A stretch of DNA of 64,000 bases from Gelatoporia subvermispora B (Eukaryota; Basidiomycota; Agaricomycetes; Polyporales; Gelatoporiaceae): positions 2,045,191 to 2,109,190 of the forward strand of contig KB445796.1 in the NCBI GenBank assembly GCA_000320605.2, read 5' to 3'. Positions 11,400 to 21,832 of this stretch are shown piece by piece. Every line of letters starts with the position of its first letter. Position 1 is the stretch's first letter. A model generated the notes under the pieces. It did not search any database, had not been told where the DNA came from, and saw only the letters and a list, made by a program, of their open reading frames with translations. A program made the translations under genes and the position numbers.

Positions 11400-13734
11400 A
11401 GTGTGGTTGAGGCCACACGTTCCCGCCTGCGGGCTGTCAGGGTCTTTCGCTGGTATTCGGCCATCGCTGTACTGTTCCGCGACCTTCGGACGACGCCACT
11501 CTCACGCGACAGTGGCGTTTGTTCCTTGGTACAGTCGGTGATTTTCTGAGACCGGATTGCCATTTTTCCAGTGTGCAAACCACCATCTGTATTCATCTTG
11601 CAGCTATCTATGATGTACCGCTTGCTGTAACTGCTACCACCGTATAACGATTGTTTAGCCGCAGTTGTTAAGTTTTACACGTCAGCCGCGGACACTGAAG
11701 GCGCCTGATTGTCGTGACGCCGGCTTGCATGCTTGTCGAAACGCTTGGAAAGCTAAATACCGCAGCGGTCTTCAAAGCTACAGGCGTGTGAAGTGGCGCT
11801 CCGAGTGATAGGCGATTTTGCGGCCCCCTGAGAATATCTGTTACATCATTCAGGATATTAGCTGGTCAAGGTCTCTGCTGGTGCACTGCTTTATCTACTC
11901 CGTATGTGAGCGTAGGCTATAGTAGCATGTCAAGATGCCATTGTCTCGAGTTGACGGGCGCTTGTCCAACAACTTCCGAAGATGCACATTCATCGAGAAC
12001 CACAGATGTCCGATTTGTATCAGCCTATTTGACGACAGTTTGTCGCACGTTTGGAGTAAATCTGCGGACCTCCGGCGGTGAAATTTCCGTGACACCTCAG
12101 TTCCACACCGCGTGTATTTGTATGGTGAGGTCTGACTGGCAATCAGATCCGCATCCTTCTCATCTGATGCATTCGCTACATATGCCTGTTTATATGTGGC
12201 CGAGCACATGCTTAGACACGATCGTACCCACGTCGAGGGCAAACTGCCCGATCGACCAGAGAGCGGTGCGCAGCAGGGGGGATCCAACGTTCTACGACGA
12301 CTGCCATATTGGGAGGTAGCATTGGCCGATCGCCGGCGGCCGCCTCTTCGAACTCCGATAACACACCATGATCGCGGCAAGGCTTCTGTGCCTTCTCGAG
12401 GCAGGAGCAATTCAGTCTGTCCCAGTCCCCGGCCACAACACGAGGGGGTCTTCACAATTTCATTTCCAGCCCTTTCAGCATCCCCTACCAGCGAGGTCTT
12501 GTTCCGCGGCCTAATTTTGTCAGAAAGCATGTCGCCGTTGGCGTGTCCACAGATGAGCTGCATCCTTTACGACACAGTGTAGCTTTTGCGGCTTTCAGCG
12601 GGTCACTTGCGGCGCGCACATGCGTCTCAATGCAGTCAAGAGTCTATCCAGGCTGGCTTCGCCTACTCCCGATTAATCCCCTGTCTTGGAACGCTTTGAA
12701 CGAAGACAGGCGCGAGGACGACATGCTGCGCTGATGATCAAACGGTCCTCCTGGTCAGGATATACACCAGGATAGCTTGTTTATCGAAGAGCTATGCAGG
12801 CTGCTATACAGGCATAGAAAACTATGTATGGACTGACCGCTGTTGTCCGTCTGGTCGTCTCGGAACGCCGGCAGAACCTATACATCCAGTCTAGCTTACC
12901 TTCAAATAGCCCGCGTCGGAAGTTCGTGCCGATTCCATACATGCGGGCCTGGAGGTTTCCGTCATTCTTCCGCTCCATGTACGTATTTGAGCCCCAGAAA
13001 GCGGCTTCCACCTTGAATGCTCTTTGCGGTCGCTTTGCGTCGTGTCGCCCCCCGCTTCCCCCCAGGAACAATATACTGCGGGCACCCGAGCACTGACTGT
13101 TGCCCCTGTACGTAGGCGTCTCGGCTGCGGTCCCATCCGCGCCGGTGGAAAACACGAGCCGCGCTATTTCGCACTGGAACCACAAGCTCGCGCTGTCGAC
13201 GTACGCTATACATGGGTGTGTGGAGGGGCTGTGGTTATGTCTTACCAATCTTGTCTTCTCCACAAGGCTCCGGGGCGATAATCAAATTCGAACTCGGAAG
13301 TATCCAGAAAGCGTCTGATATCGATTACTTGCGGTATCATAGCAGGAGTACCGCTGAGCTAGTCCTCTCGCGTCTATATCACTGCTACTTACCTACTGGC
13401 TGTACGCTCGGTGCAGCGACGAGGTTTACAGCCTCAGCCACAGGTGCACCGCATGAAGCTTGCTTGCTGCGGCGGCTATCAACTTGATGACCGGTTGCAG
13501 ATCACTCAGGGTGAGGTGCTGTCTCGCTTCCGCTTGGGTTGCCTCGGCTTCTCAGACGGCGAGGACAAAGGCTACAGCGAGGATGATATTGCGACGAACT
13601 GCAGAGAATCTGAACAAAGTCAAACACACGATAGGTATAGGTATACGGCCCACAGTCGCGCCTGCAAGTGCCCAGAGAATGCCGGGAGCCCACAATGCCT
13701 AGAATGATGGTTGGTCCGAAGATAACGGTTCGTA
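11400..13734. other. Long gene-free region
   Basis: About 2.3 kb between the convergent PEX5 and C2H2 genes. Several ORFs of 80-220 codons are open on both strands, but none shows a recognisable domain, a coherent splice model or a hydrophobic or composition signature of a real gene. No transposase, reverse transcriptase or terminal repeats are visible. Confidence 0.5.
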
Positions 13735-15034
13735 TCATGGCGTCCGACGCCCCCCACTCTTCCCCGAGGAATTGCTCTTGTTATCCCAGTCTTCTTCCGG
13801 CGGCGTGGACCTTGTAGCATGTGTCGCTGCTTCCATCGCTTGACGGCAGTCGGCGCCGCCTTCTGATCGCACTTTATAAAAAGTCAGTAAAAAAGCGGAG
13901 ATGGAAATGTTTGAGCGGGCGGCACGTACAGTGACGCTGGAAAGGGGAAACTGACATGAGTCTGACCGCGCGCAGAGCGAGAAGGACGGTTGGCTTACAT
14001 TGAGGGCGTCTAGCCTACTGAACGTCTTCCCACACCCTTGGCACGCGTTTGATTGCGATCGAGATGTATGGAGCGCCTGGTGCCTCCTAATAATGTGAAG
14101 CTGTGCATGAGTAACGGACGGGGGAGGGCTGGCGCTACGAACGCAGCAGCAAGAGGGCGCGACGTACTTGCAGTCGTGCTGGCGCGCAAAGCCTTTGTTG
14201 CACCCTGGCCACTCGCACATGAATGGCCGCTCGGCGGTGTGTGAGCGCAGGTGTCCTGGAGCGCGCGCGTGTCAGCGCAGCAGCCCGGGCCCGTATCTCG
14301 AATCTGCACTTACCTCTTAGGTTGAAGCGACGCGTGAACGTGCTCCCGCAGCCCGGCACGGGGCAGACAAAGTGCGCTTCGTTCCGCCTGCGGCTCGCGC
14401 TTGCGGCCTGCGTCGCGCTGGTCGTGACCTGCTGCTTCTCGACCTGGAGGATGGGCGGGAGGCGGGGCACGGCCGTAGGAGACGGGTACGGAGGTGGCGC
14501 GCCGTCTGTAGCGCGGCGGTGGAGTGATAGCGGCGGGATGGGCGGCGAGGCTGCGATACCTTGGGCGTGCGGAGGCAGGTGCAGCGGGGCGACATGGTGA
14601 GCACGTTGTGCATCAGAGAAGCTCGCGCTTCGAGCCTCGCGGCGAAGGGGTGGTACGATAGCGTTCGGCGGGGGGAGAACGGGAGCATGGTTGCGCGAAG
14701 AGCTGGACGCGAAGACAGAGGGCGAGGAGAGAGTTGGAGAGTAGGCCGAGGTGCTCGAGAGAGGCGGGAGGTAGGTGCTGTGGCTGTGACTGCGACTGGA
14801 GGAAGTACTAGGAGAGGGGGGTGTGGCGGGGTAGGCTGCGCGCTCGTTGCTGGTGACACTGTAGGAGTATGAGCGACCTGGTCGGTCGTCGTCGCGCCAG
14901 TGGCCGCTAGAGGTGGACGGCATGTAGTCTTGGTGGTGAAGGTTGTGGTGGTGGGAGGACTGCAAGTGATAGGCACGGGAGGATGGGCTGGAGAGAATGG
15001 AAGGAGAGTATAATCTGGAGGCGTCGACTTCCAT
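13735..15034 (-). CDS. C2H2 zinc-finger transcription factor, Crz1-like
   Basis: Complement of join(13735..13871, 13930..13936, 13999..14086, 14168..14255, 14314..15034), 346 aa. About 210 residues of Ser/Pro/His-rich low-complexity sequence precede three zinc fingers: Cys224/Cys229/His242/His246; Cys254/Cys259/His272/His276; and Cys285/Cys288/His301, with Cys310 as a likely fourth ligand (LDALNRHLRSEGG). The finger order, and the third finger with ALxRHxRSE, resemble the calcineurin-responsive Crz1 group, but I see no PxIxIT docking site. So the target pathway is uncertain. The fourth exon is only 7 nt and supplies Arg300-His301; both flanks have good splice sites (tttccag and GTACGT). The ATG at 15034 is the first in frame. 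Confidence 0.82.
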
Positions 15035-17569
15035 GTCTTTGGATTTGGAAGCGCTGAAAAAACGGCGTTCCTGATGGACTTGCGGTAGTAGGAGGCTATA
15101 GGGCTGCCAATAGGCTGCCAACAGGAGTGTTGTCGAGACCGGGCTGTCGTGTGCAAGTTGCAGGCGGGATGGGGTAACTGCGACTGACGGCAAGCGATTG
15201 CAGGTGACTGCAGGTGACTGACAACCTCAGCGCTGCCGCGGCGAGCGTCCACGACCACGACCACGACCACGAGCGCAAACACGACCGCGACCACTTGCTA
15301 CTGGTGCGTGCAATGCCAGCGATGCCAGCTATGCCAGCTATTACTAGGTTCATTCACCCTAGGCAATAAATATCATTCGCCCATCAGGCAGACGCCATGT
15401 CGGCAGTGCTCGTCCACCTCGACTCGTCCACCTGCGGTTGCGTGAGCGGGCAATCTGAGATGCAAGCGGTGATGGGCGTGTATCGCCACTGGCAGCCTTC
15501 ACTCCTGTGAACATCCATCTCCCCGAGATATCCTCTCCTTCCGCTCGCCGGCCCCCTCGGGTCCCCTTTCGGCACACGAGGCGTCTCTCATTCTCCCACA
15601 ACCACGCACCCAGCAGACCTTCACAGTCCATACGTCCTCGTCCGACAACCTCTGCACCGAGCTGAGCTGTGCGCCACGCCCGATGCCATGCTGTGCCCGG
15701 CAAGCCAGCCTGGACCACAAGTCGATTCCCCCTCGGGACAGCGCGGGCATGTTCGACCCATTCAGTCCCGCAACGTGGGCCGCCCGGTCCCACCCCCATT
15801 GGCCAAATGGCATTCCCCTCACTGGCGCGTCACTCCCAGCAGTCCAGGTGCCTCTGCTGCGGAGAACCACCGGGGCATTGCATGTCGTTCCCTAGCCTCT
15901 TGTCACCCCCGTGGCAGCCGTTCCAATGCACCTGTCTGATGTACACATGTCCATTCATTATCCGACTGCAACGAGGCGTCCCGCGAGCGTACATGCCATC
16001 CGATCTGGCAACTCCCCCTCCCTGCCCACGTCTAATCTCGCGTGCGGTGACGAAACGCTGCTTCGAGTCTGCAGCGTGCCACGTTACGTCGTCGTCCTTG
16101 CGCCCACCTATTTCCGGCGACGGACGATCAGTCGTTTCACTGACCGCACATCTGTGTCGCAGACGAATGGACAGCGAACTCCATCACGGTGTGCACGCTG
16201 CAGCGTTCAGTCTCTGAGCCCCGACGTCTCCCGAAGACACGGTCGGAGCAGATGCGCGACAATGTCCTGACGCGCCGGGCGACGACACGAATTGGCGAGA
16301 CGTGCCGTGTCGGGGGGAATTGAGCTGTTTGTTGCCATGGCCAGCCGCCGGCCCCACCATTTCCGCGGCATCCCTGAACGTGCATGCATGCTTCCGTGCC
16401 CAGCTCCGCGAGGGCACCCCAACGATGTCGTGGCCACAACACACGGACCAACTGTACAGCTTTTCTTTACGCGATACCGCACTGGCTCTTCACCAGATCT
16501 GGTCGGCATCGCACGACTCGCAAGCTCCCACAGTGCGCAACGCGCTGCACACTCGCATCGGATCCGGCCGAGCGGGAGTTGTGCCCCAACCGCTCTGTAA
16601 GCAGCGTCGTCCTGACCAGCTGACACGCTCTCAGCGCATGCTCGCAACACTAGCTCTTGGGCTCGTTCCTGTGGCTCCTATGTACCTACGACGTGCCAAT
16701 CTCCGTTCTCTATCCAATACGAAAGTAGCGGTTACCATCTTCTCGACCGACTAGCGAATTTCGCCAATAGCTTGCACTGTCTGATGCTCCTATGCTCTCC
16801 TGCTCCAGGCCCTCTGTAATATATCACAGCTGACCGCATCCATGACCGTATACTCCCTACTCGGCCGCCTGCACGATTGCAACCCGCAACGCCGCCGGAC
16901 CACACCATTGCTCAGAATTCGAAAAAGTGCAGCGTCAAACTCAAGGAGCACGGGCGGGACGCGACCTTCTTGCGACGTGCACGCATCATCACGTACGCGT
17001 TTCTCCCGCCGCGCGGCGCTATAGTAGAGGCGCACATGGCGCGCGACGACGTGACGCCGCCATCCCCCGGCTGCCCGGGCGTGCGGGTTTGGATCTCCTG
17101 TCTGGCGCTCTGCCACCCGCTCCGCTGATGCGCACGTATCCGGCGCGCTGCATTTATTGCAGCTGCCCAGGGATGCTGTGCTGCGTTTTCCCGCAAAGTT
17201 CCAGGCATGAGATATATTCTGTGCACCAGACTCATTTTTGCTGATACATTTCCCCTCGGATGCTCCGGCGGTAGGCACGATATTCCCTTTGCAGGTTCAC
17301 CTACGATATTCGGATTTTCGCTCTCCGCGCACGGCCGCCATGTTGGCGAATTCGACCTCAGGCCCAGATCGGTGGTGCGAGAACGAGATTAATATCATAT
17401 TTATTCGTATCTGTAGATATATGCTGCTGACGGTCTGGGAGATACAGATACAGTAGAAGGTATCAAGATGTATACACTTACATAACATTATCCTCTCATC
17501 TGACCGCCCCATCGTCACCGCATCCCGCCCGGTGCTACAACTCCCCCGACGAGCTTTCACCGGTTACCC
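15035..17569. other. Long GC-rich gene-free region
   Basis: About 2.5 kb between the start of the C2H2 gene and the end of the hydrolase gene, both on the minus strand. The first 300 bp hold short tandem repeats. Many overlapping ORFs reflect GC content rather than coding; none has a recognised domain. It may be a long regulatory region or 5' UTR for the transcription factor. Confidence 0.5.
15199..15338. repeat. Cluster of short tandem repeats
   Basis: Three adjacent simple repeats about 165-305 bp upstream of the C2H2 gene ATG: two copies of TGCAGGTGAC (15199-15218), CGACCA-type hexamers (about 15249-15270), and three copies of ATGCCAGC (15313-15338). They probably lie in the 5' UTR or promoter. 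Confidence 0.75.
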
Positions 17570-20201
17570 TTACTTCACCGAATCGGTCGACACGATCAAG
17601 TGCGAATCGAGCAGGCGCCGCCGCCGCATGAGCTCGGATTCCGTAATGGTCTGGCCCGCCTTCCCGCTCGCCATGCGCACAGGAGAAGGGCTCGAGTGCT
17701 GCCTTCCTGCAGACGCGTGCCCGTTCGCGGCACCGTTCCCGCTCCCGAGCCTGTCCGCCAGCGACGGGCGCGCCTGGCCGCTCGGCGACACACGCCTCGT
17801 GCCCGCCTTCGAGTCCGCTGGCGTCGCAATTCTATCCTTGGGCGTGCCGTCGTCGAAGGATGGCGGCGGGGACCGCTTCTTGGGCACGAACGTCAGCTCG
17901 CTCTCCGTCTCCGTCTCGGACGTGAACGGCGTCGAGCTGTCGTCCACGCAGGGCGCGCCCTCCGCGCGCGCGAAGCCCGCAGCCGGGGCGCCGCGGCGGC
18001 GCTCGTCCGCGCGGAAGAAAACGGCGTCGATCCAGTCCGCGAGGTCGTTGATCACCGTGCGCGCCTCGGGCATGAGCGACGGCATCTGGAGGTACCCGTG
18101 GCTCCAGTTCTCGAAGATCTGCATCTGCACCCAGTCCTGCTCGCCCTCGCCCGCGAGGCGGTCGCGCTCGCGCCGCAGCGCGGCGACGTCCATGCCTACC
18201 TCGCGCGCGGTCATGCGCAGCGGCTCCGGCGTGCCCGCGAGCGCCGCATCGAGCTCGCCGCGCCGCGCGCGCTTCGCCTCGCGCACGCGCCCCGCGAAGA
18301 TGACTGTGTCGTCGACGAACGGGTCCTTCTCCCCGCACGACATGAGGAGCGGCGGGAAGTGCGCGAGCAGCCGGCTCGGCGCGAGGATCGGCGAGAGGTA
18401 GTAGTCTGAGCTGAAGTCGGGGTTGCGGTGCGGGCCGATGTACAGGATCGCCATCGCGCGCATCTGCCGAGTTGCGCCGTGTGAGCGGGGGGAGGCACAT
18501 ACGGAGGCTTTAAACATACCATCGATGGCGAGATGATGCGGTCCTGGAAATAGCCCGTCCGGCTCGTCATCGTCAGACGCGTGCCTAGCGGTGCCTTTTG
18601 CCCAGCGTCCGTGTCCGCACTGACGGCCTCACGCGGCGGGGTGTCGATCTCGACTCGGTCTACCGACGGGTTGAAGCGCACCCTCGCCTGGATCGGCTTC
18701 TCCTCTTCTCTCAGCGGAGCCAAGCCGCTGTCGTCCTCGGCGTCCGCAAGGTTGCCGCCCTCGTCTGCGCCCAGCTTCGTCGGGGACTCGAAGTACGAGT
18801 CGTCTTTATCCCCATTGGCTGGCTCCACGGGATGCGCCGAGCGAATCGCGGACGTCGACTTACGCGCGCGCAGCGGTGGCGCACGCTCAGTCACCGGCGA
18901 CGCGAGCGTGCGGATGGTGTCGCGCCAGCTGCGCCGGCGACGGACGGGCCTCCGGTCCCCGACCATCGACAGCGGGCTCACGTGCCCGAAGTGGTCCTTC
19001 TGCGCCACAAGGCCCTGCAGGTGCCCCGAGGACTGCTCCGACTGCAGCACGCGCAGGTGGTCGTGCGACATCCACGACGAGAAGTTGAAGTCGAGGGCCG
19101 CGTAGTTGAGCACGAGCGCGCGCGGGTGCGGGAGCGCGAACTGCGTCTCGAGCACCTTGAGCATCACTGCGACGGCGATGTGCGCGCCCCTGGAACGCAG
19201 GCAGACAGAAAAGTATCAGATGGTGGCGCGGGGCGTCGTGGTTAGAATTACTCACGCGGAGTCGCCAGCGAGTACGGTGCTGAACTTGGAGCCCGACATG
19301 CCCACCAGCTTGCCTGCCGAGTCGACGAGCACCCGATAGGTATCGAAACACTCGTCGATGGCGTACGGGTACGGATCTATGCGCGCAAAAAATTAGCGAA
19401 TGCGCCTGCCCCTCAGTCGCGGCGCGAGTCAACGCTTACATTCAGGTGCCTTGCCGTACTCGATGGAGAGCACCGGCTTGCCCGTGCGCACCGCCCACAT
19501 CCGGAGACGCTCCTCGTGGTGCTCGGGGGTCATGGACACGAAGCCACCTCCTGGAAAGTCAACGATGAGTTCCGTCGCACGGGCGAGGTGATGCTCTGGG
19601 GGCGCGAAGAACAGCCAGGCTGTCACCGGCCGGCGATACGTCGAGTCTGCAGGCCTGGGGAGCACGATCTTGCGGCGGATGGTCACTCGCGGCATGCGCA
19701 CAAAGGCGCGTATCTGCATGCATCATGTCACTGAACCGAGACGGCGAACAGGCGAGTGATACCCACGTATGGATTTGTAGTCTTTTCCCAAGTTGTTCTG
19801 AGCATCTCTACTGTCGGAACAGCACGGAACCTTCGGAGCTGCAATAAAGCGACATCAGCAGGGGTCTGAGCGCAAACCATGCTTGCGCATCACCTTCTCG
19901 TCCGCTGCATTAGCATAAATTATGTAGTATACCGAGAACAATACAGAACAGAGGTCTCTCAGCCATCGCGGTCGTATCGACATAGCGGTAGCGAAGCCTG
20001 CGTCCAATCCGGTGGATATCCATGTGGCGCGATAATAAGAAGGAGAGTACTAATTCGCAGAGTCAACCCAGATGTCCATCACGAGCTCCTCAAAGGGCCT
20101 ACCAGGTGTGCAAGAGGTTCTGGAGCTGGGGGGAAGAATGTTGTAAGCAAAGACTTCACGTAAGCTCTCGGAGTCGGAAGATGGAAGTTCAATACCAGCA
20201 T
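17570..20201 (-). CDS. Alpha/beta hydrolase of the hormone-sensitive lipase type
   Basis: Complement of join(17570..18463, 18520..19189, 19256..19376, 19440..19713, 19767..19838, 19894..20049, 20103..20201), 761 aa. An N-terminal segment with a hydrophobic stretch (LRDLCSVLFSVYYIIYAN) leads to the catalytic fold: oxyanion-hole PGGG (163-166, with Pro in place of the usual His of HGGG), nucleophile Ser240 in GDSAGAH, Asp511 in GEKDPFVDD and His586 in WSHGYLQM. About 190 Ser/Asp/Arg-rich residues are inserted between Ser240 and Asp511, and a disordered tail of about 170 residues follows. The family hydrolyses lipid or steryl esters; the substrate is unknown and the N-terminal stretch suggests membrane association. 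The first exon (33 codons) is the least certain part. Confidence 0.85.
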
Positions 20202-21832
20202 GAATAGAAGCGTGTCAGAGCGCCGGCATAGAACCGAACGTTGCTTAATTGCACACTCCCTCGTGCTGCATGCTTCATACACAAGCTCGCAATATCTTTG
20301 CGCCACTGGGGATGCTGTGTGCACGCCACGCAAGTTCTTCGCAGAACATCTGACTTTGCGGAAGAAACCAAGGTGACACCAGACTATTCGTGTGAGGATC
20401 GTGCAGCAGGCAACAGCACGACGTGCGCTCAATCGCACGCCAGGACGTAGCACCACCTGTGAGACCGGAGCGCACACGGTGTTCCATTGCTCTCGATTCG
20501 AGCGGAGCCACATCACTCATCGAACGACGGCAGACAGGACCCCAGCGACGCTAGTCTCGACCAGTGCAACGACGGAAGAACAATCACAGCAGGCCAGGAA
20601 AGAATCACTGTACTCACATCCAAGACCCAGGATTCTGTCAAGGTTTCGCACAGCGTAAACGCCCGTCAGGGTGCTCACGACGAGTTGCCAGGGCGTGAAT
20701 TGTTCTGCAGCTCCACGTCAGGCACCGGCCACCATTGAGATCGCAGAACACGGCCACATACTGAGAAGCCTGTTGGCGCGTCTGAGCCACAATACGCGAG
20801 GGCCATCCGGGTTTCCGTTGAATATGCGCCATAGCCAGAAGAATATCACAAGGAAGACCTGCAGGGTAGATGGTGGACGCCGTGTCAGTGTCAGTGAGCA
20901 CAACCCTGGTGACGCTGGGGAGATTTGCGAACCTGTGTTCTCTTCCACGACGGACTAGGACGGCCAAAGAGGTGGTCTATCATAGCGAGGTGGTGGAAAG
21001 AGGACGGAGGATCGCCTGGTTTCGATAGCCCATTTGTGCGGAGGTCATGTCTGACACATGTGATTCCGCAGAGAGCAAGCCACCGCGGCCAGCCAGTGCC
21101 ACTCCGCCAAATGCGGAACCCAGCGTGTCTCCGGCGCTCCGGCCCGCCGCACCCTCCCCGCAAACCTGACAGGCTCATCGCCGGTCGGCACCAGCCTTCG
21201 TCGCCTTCGCCGTCGGTATCCCCTCTTGGAGAACTCGCAACACCAGCCACGCATACCCCAATGTGTACACGACCGAAGACTGCAATTGCTGCAATATTCA
21301 CCGTGCATGCTGCTCTTTTCCGTGGACGGCTGAACGCCGTACAGACGACCGACACCGTAGAATGATTACGCCCAGTTCCGCGCACTACTATCCGTTCCAC
21401 GCTCATGATAGCAGGCACTCGTGAATCGAGCGATTTTACGACCACGCTCAGCGTGCTACTACAGCACAGCTATGCTCGAGAGTGCCCATAGTCACGTGCT
21501 CTCGACCAAGTCGTATGAAGCGCCTGACATCCTTGGCGGCTTCCATTCAAGCCGTCCCAAACCTCTCCGAATGAAGAGGACTGTAATCCTAGAGATGACG
21601 CAGAGCTACTCTTTCAAGTTCAACCAGCGCTGCTATGATCGGGCAGGCCAGGCCTCTCGAAGGCCAAGCAGATCTCGATTCTCGCTTATCTCCCCCACGA
21701 TTGACTCATTACCGCCTCGTGCTGCATATCTCGGAGATTAGACACATCTCTCCATCGTTCATTTACACCCTCCATAGGGAGTCCATAGCGGTGCTAATCC
21801 TGCGAACATTACTCGGGCGTCATTAAGTCATA
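20202..21832. other. Divergent intergenic region
   Basis: 1.6 kb between the divergently transcribed hydrolase and allantoicase genes. An antisense-like ORF of 184 codons (20891-21445) has no recognisable features. No gene called; probably two promoters. Confidence 0.5.

Noticed and set aside
11895..12563. Minus-strand ORF of 222 codons
   Set aside because: Longest frame in the gap, but Arg/Ser-rich and structureless, with competing frames; no homology recognised.
12781..13263. Minus-strand ORF of 160 codons
   Set aside because: No domain, irregular composition, equally long ORFs on the opposite strand; no splice sites linking it to a larger gene.
13502..13738. Minus-strand ORF of 78 codons starting MIRTVIFGPTIILGIV right at the stop of the C2H2 gene
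   Set aside because: It resembles a membrane-protein start, but its ATG overlaps the upstream stop codon, hydrophobicity is lost after 20 residues, and no splice model extended it convincingly. Possibly a decayed gene; not supportable.
17600..18409. Plus-strand ORF of 269 codons, Arg/Ala-rich
   Set aside because: Antisense shadow of the hydrolase last exon, produced by high third-position GC.
20891..21445. Minus-strand ORF of 184 codons in the divergent spacer
   Set aside because: No recognisable domain, and overlaps similarly long plus-strand frames.
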